From Variovorax paradoxus (GTDB lineage: Bacteria > Pseudomonadota > Gammaproteobacteria > Burkholderiales > Burkholderiaceae_C), in NCBI RefSeq assembly GCF_030815975.1, contig NZ_JAUSXL010000002.1, forward strand, positions 1,984,001 through 2,048,000: a DNA stretch of 64,000 nt. The letters run 5' to 3'. Position numbers and translations under genes: made by a program. Numbering within the stretch: position 1 is the first letter of the stretch; each line of letters starts with the position of its first letter. This document shows positions 35,507 through 44,081 of the stretch, piece by piece. The notes under the pieces are model-generated. The model was not told the DNA's origin. It was given only the letters and a program-made list of their open reading frames with translations, and did no database searches.

Positions 35507-35944
35507 ATGACCGAATCGATGCAATTGCCGTTCTCGGTGCTGCGCATCGACCATCTCGTGCTGCGCGTGAAGGACATCGAGCGGTCGATCGCCTTCTACC
35601 GCGACGTGCTGGGCTGCCAGCTCGAGAAGCGCCGCGATGACCTGGGGCTCGTGCACCTGCGCGCCGGCTCGAGCCTCATCGATCTCGTCTCGCACAACGG
35701 TCCGCTCGGCAAGCAGGGCGGCGCGCTTGCGGGCAAGGAGGGCCGCAACGTCGATCACTTCTGCCTGCGCATCGAGCCCTTCGACGAGGCGGCCATCCGC
35801 GCGCTGATGGCCCGGCACGGCGTGCCGGTGCATGGCGAGGTGCAGAACAACTTCGGCGCCGAGGGCAACGGGCCTTCGATCTACATCGCCGACCCCGACT
35901 GCAACGGCGTCGAGCTGAAAGGGCCGGCAGGCGCCAGCTTCTAG
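35507..35944 (+). CDS. VOC-family (glyoxalase-like) protein
   Basis: A 145-residue protein with two vicinal-oxygen-chelate halves. IDHLVLRVKDIERSIAFYRDVLG supplies the first metal His, NVDHFCLRI the second, and ADPDCNGVELKGP the acidic end of the fold. Reactions in this family range from glyoxalase to ring cleavage and fosfomycin resistance; nothing decides between them here. It follows the CoA-transferase by 23 bases and may belong to its transcript. It overlaps the convergent CopD-like gene by four bases. Confidence 0.85.
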   Translation: MTESMQLPFSVLRIDHLVLRVKDIERSIAFYRDVLGCQLEKRRDDLGLVHLRAGSSLIDLVSHNGPLGKQGGALAGKEGRNVDHFCLRIEPFDEAAIRALMARHGVPVHGEVQNNFGAEGNGPSIYIADPDCNGVELKGPAGASF

Positions 35945-36399
35945 CCGGCGCGCCCCAGGATCGCCACGCCGAACACCGCCACGCCGAGCGCGAGGTTCAG
36001 GCTCACGAGCTTGCGAACCATGTCGAGCCGCCCGGCCGCCACGGGCCATGCGCTTTCTTCCACCGCGCGGCGCATCGCCCTGAACACCGAGGCGCGGATG
36101 TACGAATAGATTCCGGCCATCACGATCGCGATGCCCATCATCGCCTCGATGCGCCAGTGCACCGCGCGAAAGCCGCCCGCGAGCAGGATCATCGCCACGC
36201 CGGTCACGAACAGCAGCGTGAGGGCCGCGTCCACGCCGACGAAGAAGCGCCGCAGCGCCGCGGCCATCGTGCGCAGGCGCAGCGGCGGCTCCAGCGTGGC
36301 GACGGCGGCGGGGCGCACCGCAAAGTGCAGGGTGGCCATGCCGCCGACCCAGAAGGCGGCGGCAAGGAGATGGATGAAGAGCAGGATGGCATAGGACAT
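35941..36399 (-). CDS. CopD-like four-span membrane protein
   Basis: A 152-residue membrane protein with about four spans (AILLFIHLLAAAFWVGGM, ALTLLFVTGVAMILLAGG, MGIAIVMAGIYSYI, LNLALGVAVFGVAIL). The HLLAAAFWVGGM start, with a possible haem or metal-binding His, and the spacing of hydrophobic segments fit the CopD/DUF2269-like group. A role in copper handling is not supported by neighbours. Confidence 0.75.
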   Translation of the reverse strand: MSYAILLFIHLLAAAFWVGGMATLHFAVRPAAVATLEPPLRLRTMAAALRRFFVGVDAALTLLFVTGVAMILLAGGFRAVHWRIEAMMGIAIVMAGIYSYIRASVFRAMRRAVEESAWPVAAGRLDMVRKLVSLNLALGVAVFGVAILGRAG

Positions 36400-36498
36400 G
36401 GGGGCCGATCAGAACACCGAAAGCTGTGCTCGCGCAATGCCCGCCTCCTTGCGTTAAAACCTCATGCTTCGCACGCAAGAAAGAAAGATGAGGCTTCC

Positions 36499-37329
36499 AT
36501 GACCCGCACCGTCGCCCAGAAACGCGCCGACTTCCGCGCCCTTCACGAACAGGGCTGCTTCGCCATTCCCAACCCCTGGGACACGGGCAGCGCGCGCTAC
36601 CTACAGGGCCTTGGGTTCAAGGCGCTGGCCACCACGAGCTCGGGCCATGCCTGGTCGCAGGGCTTGGCCGACGGCGCGCAATCGCGCGACACCGTGCTGG
36701 CCCATCTGCGCGACATCGTCACGGCCACCGACCTGCCCGTGAACGCCGACTTCGAGAACGGCTTCGCGGCCGATGCCCAAGGCGTCGCGGAAAGCGTGCG
36801 CCTGGCGGTCGAGACCGGCGTGGCGGGCCTGTCGATCGAGGATTCGACCGGCGATGCGGCGAACCCGCTGTTCGCGATCGGCGTGGCGGTCGAACGGTTG
36901 CGTGCGGCCCGCAGCGCCATCGACGCGGCCGGTGGCGACACGCTGCTGGTGGGCCGCGCCGAGAACTTCTTCGTCGGCCGCCCTGACCTCGACGACGCCA
37001 TCGCCCGCCTCAAGGCCTACGCCGAGGCGGGCGCCGACTGCCTCTACGCACCGGGCATCCGCACGCGCGAGCAGATCGTGGCCGTGGTCGCCGCGGTGGC
37101 GCCCAAGCCGGTCAACCTGCTGATCGGCTGGCCCAGCGAACTCACGATGCAGGACATCGCCGCGCTCGGCGTGCGGCGCGTCAGCGTGGGCGGTGCGCTT
37201 GCCCGCGCGGCCTGGGGTGGCTTCGACCGTGCCGCGCGGGCGCTGGCCGAAAAGGGGCGTTTCGACGGCTTCGAAGGCGCGGCCTCGGGGGCCGATCTCA
37301 ATGGGTTCTTCGGTCGGTTCTCCGAATAG
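36499..37329 (+). CDS. Isocitrate lyase/PEP mutase-family protein
   Basis: A 276-residue TIM-barrel enzyme. NPWDTGSARYLQGLGFKALATTSSG at the N-terminus, PVNADFENGFA with the Mg2+-binding Asp and Glu, GLSIEDST and GRAENFF match the ICL/PEPM superfamily. The KKCGH motif of true isocitrate lyase is absent, so it is more likely a 2-methylisocitrate-lyase-like, oxaloacetate decarboxylase-like or carboxyPEP mutase-like protein. The start ATG 36499 gives MTRTVAQKRADF. Confidence 0.88.
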   Translation: MTRTVAQKRADFRALHEQGCFAIPNPWDTGSARYLQGLGFKALATTSSGHAWSQGLADGAQSRDTVLAHLRDIVTATDLPVNADFENGFAADAQGVAESVRLAVETGVAGLSIEDSTGDAANPLFAIGVAVERLRAARSAIDAAGGDTLLVGRAENFFVGRPDLDDAIARLKAYAEAGADCLYAPGIRTREQIVAVVAAVAPKPVNLLIGWPSELTMQDIAALGVRRVSVGGALARAAWGGFDRAARALAEKGRFDGFEGAASGADLNGFFGRFSE

Positions 37330-37345
37330 CGCGCGTGCCGGCGCC

Positions 37346-37975
37346 ATGGACGCGCTGCTGGCGGACATCCGCAGCTGCACCGCCTGCGCCGCGCAGCTGC
37401 CGCTGGGCCCGCGGCCCGTGGTGCAGGCCAGCGCCAGCGCACGCCTGCTGATCGTCGGCCAGGCGCCGAGCCTGACGGTGCACGTCACCGGCCTGCCATG
37501 GGACGACAAGAGCGGCGAGCAATTGCGCCGCTGGCTCGGCATCGACCGCGAGCTGTTCTACGACGCCGCGCAGGTCGCGATCATGCCGATGGGCTATTGC
37601 TATCCGGGCCGCGGCCGCAGCGGCGACCTGCCGCCGCGCAAGGAGTGCGCCGAGCTCTGGCATGCGCGCCTGCTTGCGCAGATGAATCAGGTCGAGCTCA
37701 CGCTGCTGATCGGCCAGTACGCGCAGCGCCACTTCCTGGGCGCGGCGCGCAAGGCCGGCGTCACTGAAACCGTGGCGGCCTTTGCGGACTACGCGCCGCG
37801 CTTCATTCCGCTGCCGCATCCGTCGCCGCGCAACACGGGCTGGTTCAAGCACCATCCGTGGTTCGAAAGCGAGGTGCTGCCGGTGCTGCGCGAACGCGTG
37901 CGGCAGGCGCTCGCACCGCCCTATGGCGCCACGGCGACCGAGGTGCCCGCCCCATCGAAGGGCCGCGCGGCATAG
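37346..37975 (+). CDS. Uracil-DNA glycosylase superfamily protein
   Basis: About 209 residues from ATG 37346 (MDALLADIRSC). The motif LLIVGQAPS with the water-activating region and the DNA-intercalating HPSPRNTGWF mark the UDG superfamily (single-domain, near families 4/5). The N-terminal CTAC pair resembles part of an Fe-S site, but a complete four-Cys set is not evident. An alternative ATG at 37301 overlaps the preceding gene by 29 bases. The 3' end overlaps the convergent amidohydrolase gene by 55 bases. Confidence 0.82.
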   Translation: MDALLADIRSCTACAAQLPLGPRPVVQASASARLLIVGQAPSLTVHVTGLPWDDKSGEQLRRWLGIDRELFYDAAQVAIMPMGYCYPGRGRSGDLPPRKECAELWHARLLAQMNQVELTLLIGQYAQRHFLGAARKAGVTETVAAFADYAPRFIPLPHPSPRNTGWFKHHPWFESEVLPVLRERVRQALAPPYGATATEVPAPSKGRAA

Positions 37976-39594
37976 ACCACGCGCCCGCCCACCACCGTCA
38001 TCAGCGACATCGTCTTGCCGATGCGCTCCACCGGCACGGTGAAGAAGTCCTGGTCGAGAATCGCGAAGTCCGCGAGCTTGCCGACTTCGAGCGTGCCGCG
38101 CTTGCCTTCATCGAAGCTGAACCACGCGCTGCCCGCCGTGTAGAGCCGCAGCGCCTGCTCGCGCGTGGGTGTCTCGTCGGCGCCGCGCATGGCCTTGCCG
38201 CTCACCGTCCTGCCGTCGAGCATCCACTGCAGCGCGACGAAGGGGTTGTACGAAGCCACGCGATGCGCATCGGTGCCCGCGCCCACGTTCACGCCGGTGC
38301 GCAATGCGGTGCCGATGGGTGGCATGCGGCGCGCCGCGTCGCCGCGCGTGGCGAGCGCGCGGTCGCCCTGGAAGTACATCGCGTCCTGCATCGTCCAGCC
38401 GATGCCCAGCGCCTTCATGCGCGCGAGCGTCTCGGGCGAGGCGTCGTCCAGGTGCGCGATCGACCAGCGCAGCTCCTTGATCGGTACTTCGGCGTTGAGC
38501 TTCTCGTAGAGCCCGAGCAGGTGGTCGACCGAGCCGTTCTCCTGCCAGTGGATGGTGACGGCGAGCTTGCGCATCGCCGCCCACTTGATGAGATCGTAGA
38601 ACTTCTCCTTCGCGGCCGCATCGGGAAAATTGTTGTTGTACATCGCGAGCGTCACGCGTTCGCCGAGGCCGTTGAACTTGAGCATCTCGTCGCCAAAGCC
38701 CATCGGCAGCATCTGCGTCAGCTCGCGAAACTCCTGCAGTTCGGCGCCCGGCTTCTGCGCGAACACGCTGTAGGCCACGCGCAGCGTCAGCGCCTTCTCG
38801 CGCCACAGCTCGAACAGCGCTGCGTACTGTGAAGGCGCAATGCTGAAGCCGCCCGGGTCCACGAGGCCGGTGATGCCCAGGCGGTTCAGCTCGCGGAAGA
38901 AGGCGCGCGTGCCGGCCAGGTTGTCGTCGTAGGTCGGCTTGGGCAGCTTGTCGAACAGGGCCGAGATGCCGACGATGTCGCCCGTCATCCAGCCCAGCGC
39001 ACCGTCCGCCGCGGGCTTCATGCCGGCCGGCAGCGTGCCCGCCGGAACGCCGAGCGCTTCAAGCGCCTTGGGCGTCATCACCACCGCTTCATAGAACAGC
39101 TGCACGTACACCGGATGGCCGGGCGCGGCCTCCTGCAGCTCGGCCACGGTGGGGCGGCGGCGCTCGGCGAACTGCTGCTCGGTCCAGCCGCCGGCCACGA
39201 TCAGCCAGCCGCCGGGCCGCGCACGCGCGGCCGCGGCGCGGATGCGGTCCATGGCTTCGCCGATGCTGCCGGCGCCGATCCAGTTGACCTCGGTCGAATA
39301 GCTCAGCGCCGCGCGCACCGCATGCATGTGCGAATCGATGAGGCCCGGAATCACGGTGCGGCCTCCGGCATCCACCGTGCGCGTGATCGGACCCGAGAGC
39401 GCGCGCACCTGCGCGGCATGGCCGACCGCGACGATGCGGCCGTCGCGCACGGCCAGCGCCTGTGCAGTGGTGGCGGCCGCGTCGAGCGTGGTGATCTTCG
39501 CGTTGGTGACGATCAGGTCGGCCGGCTGCGCCTGCGTTGCAGGCGGCAGCAGCAGTGCAGCCATCGCGGCCGCCGTGAGCAGTGTGCGCAGCAT
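37921..39594 (-). CDS. Exported amidohydrolase (YtcJ-like)
   Basis: A 557-residue metal-dependent hydrolase. A signal peptide (LLTAAAMAALLLPPATQAQ) suggests a periplasmic location. The family opening DLIVTNAKITTLD and the HxH metal site in IPGLIDSHMHAVRA are clear. Later segments VTIHWQENGSVD and GTDAHRVASYNPF provide further ligands. YtcJ-like proteins hydrolyse N-acyl or cyclic amides of mostly unknown identity. It is the last gene of the LacI-controlled intradiol operon, two bases after the Bug protein gene. Confidence 0.87.
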   Translation of the reverse strand: MLRTLLTAAAMAALLLPPATQAQPADLIVTNAKITTLDAAATTAQALAVRDGRIVAVGHAAQVRALSGPITRTVDAGGRTVIPGLIDSHMHAVRAALSYSTEVNWIGAGSIGEAMDRIRAAAARARPGGWLIVAGGWTEQQFAERRRPTVAELQEAAPGHPVYVQLFYEAVVMTPKALEALGVPAGTLPAGMKPAADGALGWMTGDIVGISALFDKLPKPTYDDNLAGTRAFFRELNRLGITGLVDPGGFSIAPSQYAALFELWREKALTLRVAYSVFAQKPGAELQEFRELTQMLPMGFGDEMLKFNGLGERVTLAMYNNNFPDAAAKEKFYDLIKWAAMRKLAVTIHWQENGSVDHLLGLYEKLNAEVPIKELRWSIAHLDDASPETLARMKALGIGWTMQDAMYFQGDRALATRGDAARRMPPIGTALRTGVNVGAGTDAHRVASYNPFVALQWMLDGRTVSGKAMRGADETPTREQALRLYTAGSAWFSFDEGKRGTLEVGKLADFAILDQDFFTVPVERIGKTMSLMTVVGGRVVYAARPFDGAGTSVAVAP

Positions 39595-39596
39595 GC

Positions 39597-40589
39597 TCAG
39601 TCCACCTTGATGCTGGCTGCCTTGACCACCTGCTGCGCCTTGCCGGTTTCATCGGCAATGAACTTGTTGAACTGCGCCGACGGCATCGTGAAGGGCTCGG
39701 CGCCGAGCTTGTCGAGGCGTTCCTTGAGCTCGGGCGAGGCCATGATCTTCGCGACCTCGGCCTGCAGCCGGTCGACCACCGGCTGCGGCGTCTTCGCGGG
39801 TGCGAAGAGCCCGACCCAGAACAGGTACTCGGAACCCGGCACGCCGGCTTCCACCGTGGTGGGCGCCTCGGGCAGCGCCGGCGAGCGCTTGGCCGTGCCC
39901 ACGGCCAGCGCCTGCAGCTTGCCGCTCTTGATGAGCGGCAGGGCCGAGACCATCGGCGCGAAGAACCAGTCGACGCGCCCGGCCATCACCTCGGTCATCG
40001 CCTCGGGTGTGCCGCGGAAGGGCACGTGCTGCGCATCGAGCCCGGCCGCGAGGCGGAACACCTCGGCATTCATGTGCGTGGCCGAGCCGTTGCCCGCGGA
40101 GCCGTAGTTGAGGCCGCCCGGCTTGGCCTTGGCCTTCGCGACCAGGTCCGGCACGTTCGCGAAGTGCGAAGGCGCGGTGACCAGCACGTTGGGCAGGCTC
40201 GCCATTGGCGTGATGCCGGTGAAGTCCTTGATGGTGTCGTACGACAGGCCCTTGTAGATCCACGGGTTCACGAGGTGCCCGGCCGAATGCACCAGCAGCG
40301 TGTAGCCGTCGGCCGGCGCCTTGGCCGTGATGGCCGCACCCAGCGTGCCGCCGGCGCCGGGCTTGTTGTCCACCACCACGCTGGTGCCCAGCGCGGGCCC
40401 GAGCTTCTCGGCCACGAGCCGCGCGACGATGTCGGTGCCGCTGCCTGCCGTGAACGGAACCACGAGCTTGATCGGCTGCGTGCCGGGCCATGCGCCTTGC
40501 GCATGGGCGCCACCGAGCGTGCCGATGGCCGCGAGTGCCGCGGCCATCGTGAGCGCCTGCCGGCGGCTCCAGGGGAATGTCTTGTTCAT
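39597..40589 (-). CDS. Bug/TctC-type tripartite tricarboxylate transporter binding protein
   Basis: A 330-residue periplasmic binding protein. It has a signal peptide with a twin-Arg-like start (WSRRQALTMAAALAAIG...AHAQ). The Bug family marks are PIKLVVPFTAGSGTDIVAR, VVDNKPGAGGT and YTLLVHSAG. There are no TctA/TctB membrane genes nearby, which is common for Bug genes in this group; it may share a distant transporter or act as a sensor. I place the start at ATG 40589, since the frame upstream shadows the cupin gene. Confidence 0.9.
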   Translation of the reverse strand: MNKTFPWSRRQALTMAAALAAIGTLGGAHAQGAWPGTQPIKLVVPFTAGSGTDIVARLVAEKLGPALGTSVVVDNKPGAGGTLGAAITAKAPADGYTLLVHSAGHLVNPWIYKGLSYDTIKDFTGITPMASLPNVLVTAPSHFANVPDLVAKAKAKPGGLNYGSAGNGSATHMNAEVFRLAAGLDAQHVPFRGTPEAMTEVMAGRVDWFFAPMVSALPLIKSGKLQALAVGTAKRSPALPEAPTTVEAGVPGSEYLFWVGLFAPAKTPQPVVDRLQAEVAKIMASPELKERLDKLGAEPFTMPSAQFNKFIADETGKAQQVVKAASIKVD

Positions 40590-40642
40590 GCGTCTTGTCT
40601 CCGTTGATTTATTGGGGTGAGCGATGAATGACTGAAGAGAGC

Positions 40643-41002
40643 CTAGGCGGTTGGCGGTGCGTTCGGCATCACCAGCGCCACCAGCACGGGGCGGTTGCCC
40701 CGGTTCTCCAGTTGCCGCTTTTCGCCGGGCGCGAAGCGGCAGCTGTCGTAGGGGCCGAGCACGTCTTCCTCGTGCGCGCCGTCGAGCTCGCCGACCACGT
40801 GGAGCTGGCCTTCGAGCACGAGGTAGAGCTTTTCCATCGGCGAGCCGTCGAGCCCGGTGTGGCCGCCCGGCAGGATCTGGCTCATGCCCATCCACATCTG
40901 CGTCGAAGGCCCGGCCTCCTTGCCCTGCAGGCGCAGGCAGCGCATGTCGAAATGATTGGGCGCCTCGTAGTGTGGCGCTTCGCTGAAACGGGTCACATGC
41001 AT
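40643..41002 (-). CDS. Small cupin-domain protein
   Basis: A 119-residue single-domain cupin. LPGGHTGLDGSPMEKLYLVLEGQLHVV carries a His and a Glu of the first cupin motif, and YDSCRFAPGEKRQLENRGNRPVLVALVM the second. One His of motif 1 and the His of motif 2 are missing, so metal binding may be weak or altered. It lies between the oxidoreductase and the Bug protein in the intradiol operon. Its role, such as a ring-opening product isomerase or a non-catalytic fold, is not known. Confidence 0.8.
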   Translation of the reverse strand: MHVTRFSEAPHYEAPNHFDMRCLRLQGKEAGPSTQMWMGMSQILPGGHTGLDGSPMEKLYLVLEGQLHVVGELDGAHEEDVLGPYDSCRFAPGEKRQLENRGNRPVLVALVMPNAPPTA

Positions 41003-41027
41003 GGCGGTGTTCCTTGGTTGCTGTTCA

Positions 41028-42035
41028 TCAGGGACGCAGCACGACGCGGTCGGTGCCGCCCGAGAGCACGAGCCGGTAGGCGTCCATGGCTTGGTCGAGC
41101 GTGAAGTGCCGCGCCACGGGAAAAGGCTTGAGCGTGCCGCGCTCGAAGCCCTCGCGCATCGCGTCGAGCTGCGCGGTGGAGGCCACGCAGTCCATCGCGA
41201 GCGAGTCGATGCCCACGAAGGTGTGCATTCCGCGGTAGAACGCGAAGATGTCGAAGGGCACGGCACGCTCATGCGTGGCGATGAAGATCTGCGCCGCGCC
41301 CTTGGCCATGGCCTTGTTGGCGGCCTCGAAGTAGGCGCTGCCCACGGTGTTGTAGACGATGTTCGCGCCGCGCCCGCCGGTGAGCTCGCGCACCTGCGCA
41401 CCCACGTCGGCATGGTGGCGTGCATCGATCACGTCGACCGGACCGCTCGCGAATCCCTCGAAGGGCCCTGCGCGACGCTGCACCGCGATCACGCGCGCAC
41501 CGGCCTGCGAGGCCAGCTGCACCGCCGCCTGCCCGACCTTACCGTTGGCGCCGAGCACCAGCACGGTCTGCCCGGCCTGCGGCATGCCGCTGCGGCGAAA
41601 GCCTTCGTACGCGGTGACGAAGGGCACGCCCACCGCGCCGGCCTCGTCCATCGAGATGCCCTGGGGCTTGGCGCGCAGTGCGGCTTCGGGCAGCACGAGA
41701 TAGCGCGCATGCGAGCCGTCGCGCGTGATGCCGATGTCGCCGCCCGAGCCATAGACCTCGCGGCCGATCCATTCGCCGGGACCGCTGACCACGGTACCCG
41801 CGAAGTCGCGGCCCGGCGTGCGCGGCCACACGGCCTGCGGCATGAGGCCCAGCGTTGCTTTCACGTCGCTCGGGTTCACTGCGGCGGCGGCGACTTGCAC
41901 CACGGCATGGCCGGGAGGCGCTGTGGGTTGGGGCTGCGGCGCGGCTTCGAGTTGCAGCGCGTCGAGGTTGGCGGCCTTCTCGTTCACGCGCAGTGCGCGG
42001 GAGGTGTGGGTCGTGTGCATGGCGGCGATGCTCAT
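41028..42035 (-). CDS. Quinone oxidoreductase-like medium-chain dehydrogenase
   Basis: A 335-residue MDR protein. TPGRDFAGTVVSGPGEWIG is the quinone oxidoreductase pattern without the Cys/His zinc ligands of alcohol dehydrogenases. VLGANGKVGQAAVQLASQAGARVIAV is the NADPH Rossmann motif. It probably reduces an enone or quinone intermediate in the pathway of its operon. I start it at ATG 42035 (MSIAAMHTTH), behind GGAG. The long N-terminal extension of the open frame is the structured repeat at 42102-42359. Confidence 0.85.
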   Translation of the reverse strand: MSIAAMHTTHTSRALRVNEKAANLDALQLEAAPQPQPTAPPGHAVVQVAAAAVNPSDVKATLGLMPQAVWPRTPGRDFAGTVVSGPGEWIGREVYGSGGDIGITRDGSHARYLVLPEAALRAKPQGISMDEAGAVGVPFVTAYEGFRRSGMPQAGQTVLVLGANGKVGQAAVQLASQAGARVIAVQRRAGPFEGFASGPVDVIDARHHADVGAQVRELTGGRGANIVYNTVGSAYFEAANKAMAKGAAQIFIATHERAVPFDIFAFYRGMHTFVGIDSLAMDCVASTAQLDAMREGFERGTLKPFPVARHFTLDQAMDAYRLVLSGGTDRVVLRP

Positions 42036-42101
42036 CTCGGTTGCTCCACCGCGTGTTTGGGTTTGCTTTTCTTCGGGGCGCTGCTGTTCAGGGTGCTGCT
42101 G

Positions 42102-42359
42102 TTCAGGGCGCGTGCACAGGGCACCGGGTACTCCCCTCCGCGAATGTCCCCCGCCCTTCGGGCTCCTCCTTGATTTCGCTGCGGGGAGCACCCGATGCCC
42201 TGTGCACCAGGGTACGCTGTTGGTGTACCGCTGATCAACAACCGCTCTGACCAACGCTCCCGTCGATGGGGTGCCTTGCGCAGCGAAATAAAGGGGGAGG
42301 CCGCAGGCCGGAGGACATTCGCGGAGCAAGGTACCCCGTCGGCGGGATCGCGCCCTGAA
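42102..42359 (-). repeat. Structured intergenic repeat, copy 2 (inverted relative to copy 1)
   Basis: A 258-base copy of the element at 4145-4399, on the opposite strand. On + it reads from TTCAGGGCGCGTGCACAGG to CGCGCCCTGAA. It occupies most of the 377-base gap between the BKACE and oxidoreductase genes, inside an otherwise compact operon. A 14-base duplication, GCTGCTGTTCAGGG, with one change, abuts its left end (42081-42107). Stem differences from copy 1 are mostly transitions that keep G-U pairing in RNA. Confidence 0.85.
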
Positions 42360-42412
42360 TGACCGGCCTTAAACACAACGCGACGACAAACAGAAATGCA
42401 GGTTGTCATCTC

Positions 42413-43303
42413 CTAGCTCCCCGCACCAGGCAAGCCCAGCATGGCGCGCGCCTCACGAGGATTGGCAACCTCGCCGCCCAGGCTCAACAGGATGTCGCGC
42501 GCCTTCGCCACCAGTTGCGCATTGCTCTCGGCCAGCACGCCCTTCTCCAGGTAGATGTTGTCTTCCATGCCCACGCGCACGTGGCCGCCCAGCAGCCAGG
42601 CCTGCGCGACGATCGGGAACTCCATGCGTCCGATGCCGAAGGCGCTCCAGAACGCGCCGCGCGGCAGCATGTTGCGGGCGTAGAGCAGCGTCTCGGGCGT
42701 GGGCGCGAAGCCGTACTTCACGCCGAGAACGAAGGTCCACATCCCGGGGCCGTCGAGCGTGCCGTCGGCGATCAGGTCGAGCGCGAGGTTGATGTCGCCG
42801 GAATCGAAGATCTCCAGCTCGGGCTTCACGCCCGCCTCGCGGATCACCTTGGCCATGCGGCGCACGTTCCTCGGCGTGTTCATCACCACGTCGGGGCCGG
42901 AGTTCATGGTGTTGAGGTCGAGCGAGCACACATCGGGCTTGATGAGCGCGATGTGCTCCACGCGCTTCTCGGGTGGCAGCAGCGTGGTGCCGGGCGCGGC
43001 GATCTTCGGGTCGTCTTCGCTGGGAATGAAGCGCCCGCCTGGCCCAGTCGTGAGGTTGATGACCAGTTCGCGGTTGCCGCGGCGGATGCGGTCGACCACC
43101 TCGCGGTAGAGCTCGACCTCCATCGACGGCTTGCCGGTCTCGGGATGGCGCACATGGATGTGCACCTGCGCAGCGCCGGCCTCCGCTGCGGCCAGGCATT
43201 CGTCGGCGATCTGCACCGGCGTGATCGGCAGGTGCGGCGTCTGCTCGGGCTTCACGAGATTGCCCGTGACGGCGCAGGTGATGAGGGTCTTGGCGGTGCT
43301 CAC
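42413..43303 (-). CDS. BKACE-family (3-keto-5-aminohexanoate cleavage) enzyme
   Basis: A 296-residue Zn-dependent enzyme. BKACE proteins condense a beta-keto acid with acetyl-CoA and cleave it to acetoacetate plus a new CoA ester. The metal ligands H48 and H50 are in QVHIHVRHPETG, with the Glu region GHVRVGMEDNIYLEKG near the C-terminus. The start is GTG 43303, overlapping the SDR stop as GTGA. In this operon it would handle a beta-keto acid formed after ring cleavage and reduction; the specific acid is unknown. Confidence 0.9.
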   Translation of the reverse strand: MSTAKTLITCAVTGNLVKPEQTPHLPITPVQIADECLAAAEAGAAQVHIHVRHPETGKPSMEVELYREVVDRIRRGNRELVINLTTGPGGRFIPSEDDPKIAAPGTTLLPPEKRVEHIALIKPDVCSLDLNTMNSGPDVVMNTPRNVRRMAKVIREAGVKPELEIFDSGDINLALDLIADGTLDGPGMWTFVLGVKYGFAPTPETLLYARNMLPRGAFWSAFGIGRMEFPIVAQAWLLGGHVRVGMEDNIYLEKGVLAESNAQLVAKARDILLSLGGEVANPREARAMLGLPGAGS

Positions 43304-44064
43304 AGGTGGCGCCCTCCATCGACCACGATGCGCGTGCCGGTGACGAAGCGCATCGTCGTCGCGAGCGCCTCGACCGTGGCGGCCACGTCGTCGGGTTTGC
43401 CGATGCGCCCGAGCGGCGTGGTGCTCGCCATCTTGTTGGCAAACTCCGCGCCGCGGCCCGGCACGAAGCCCGATTCGACCGCGCCCGGCGACACCGACAC
43501 CACCCGCACCGCCGGCGCCAGCGCCTTGGCGAGCGCATCGCCCACCACGTCGAGCCCGGCCTTGGCCGCCACGTACGCGAGATTGCTGCCCACGCCGGTG
43601 AAGCCCGCGATCGACGAGATGTTGGCGATGAGCCCGTCGCCGCCGTCCTTCAGCATTGGCGCGAAGGCGCGGATGGTCGCGAACACGCCGCGGAAGTTGG
43701 CGCGCAGCAGTTCGTCGATGAGCTCGTCGGTCAAGGCATCGAGGTCGCCGGCGGGAACGGGCTGCGTGTGCCCCGCGCTGTTGACCAGGATGTCGCAGCG
43801 CCCGTGCGTGGCCTTCACCTCGGCGGCCGCGGCCTGCAGGCTTGGCGTGTCGACGATGTCGGCGCGGATCGCCGCGTGGCGCTGTCCATGGGCAGAGGGC
43901 AGGGCGGCCGCGCGGGCAGCCGCATCGTCGCCCTTGCGGTGCAGGAGCACGCAGGTGGCGCCGAGTGCGGCAAGACGCACCGCCGTGGCATAGCCGATGG
44001 CGCCAAGGCCGCCGGTGATGACGGCCACCTTGCCGTCGAGTCGGGAAACAGGATCGAAGCTCAT
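43300..44064 (-). CDS. Short-chain dehydrogenase/reductase
   Basis: A 254-residue SDR. The cofactor motif TGGLGAIGYA, NSAG, the catalytic Ser in ISSIAG and the YVAAK catalytic pair are all present. The residue pattern after the second strand (LLHRKGDD) hints at NADP(H). It lies 17 bases after the intradiol dioxygenase gene and overlaps the BKACE gene by four bases. It may oxidise a hydroxy acid to the beta-keto acid that BKACE needs. Confidence 0.9.
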   Translation of the reverse strand: MSFDPVSRLDGKVAVITGGLGAIGYATAVRLAALGATCVLLHRKGDDAAARAAALPSAHGQRHAAIRADIVDTPSLQAAAAEVKATHGRCDILVNSAGHTQPVPAGDLDALTDELIDELLRANFRGVFATIRAFAPMLKDGGDGLIANISSIAGFTGVGSNLAYVAAKAGLDVVGDALAKALAPAVRVVSVSPGAVESGFVPGRGAEFANKMASTTPLGRIGKPDDVAATVEALATTMRFVTGTRIVVDGGRHL

Positions 44065-44081
44065 GGGATTGAAGAGTGGGT

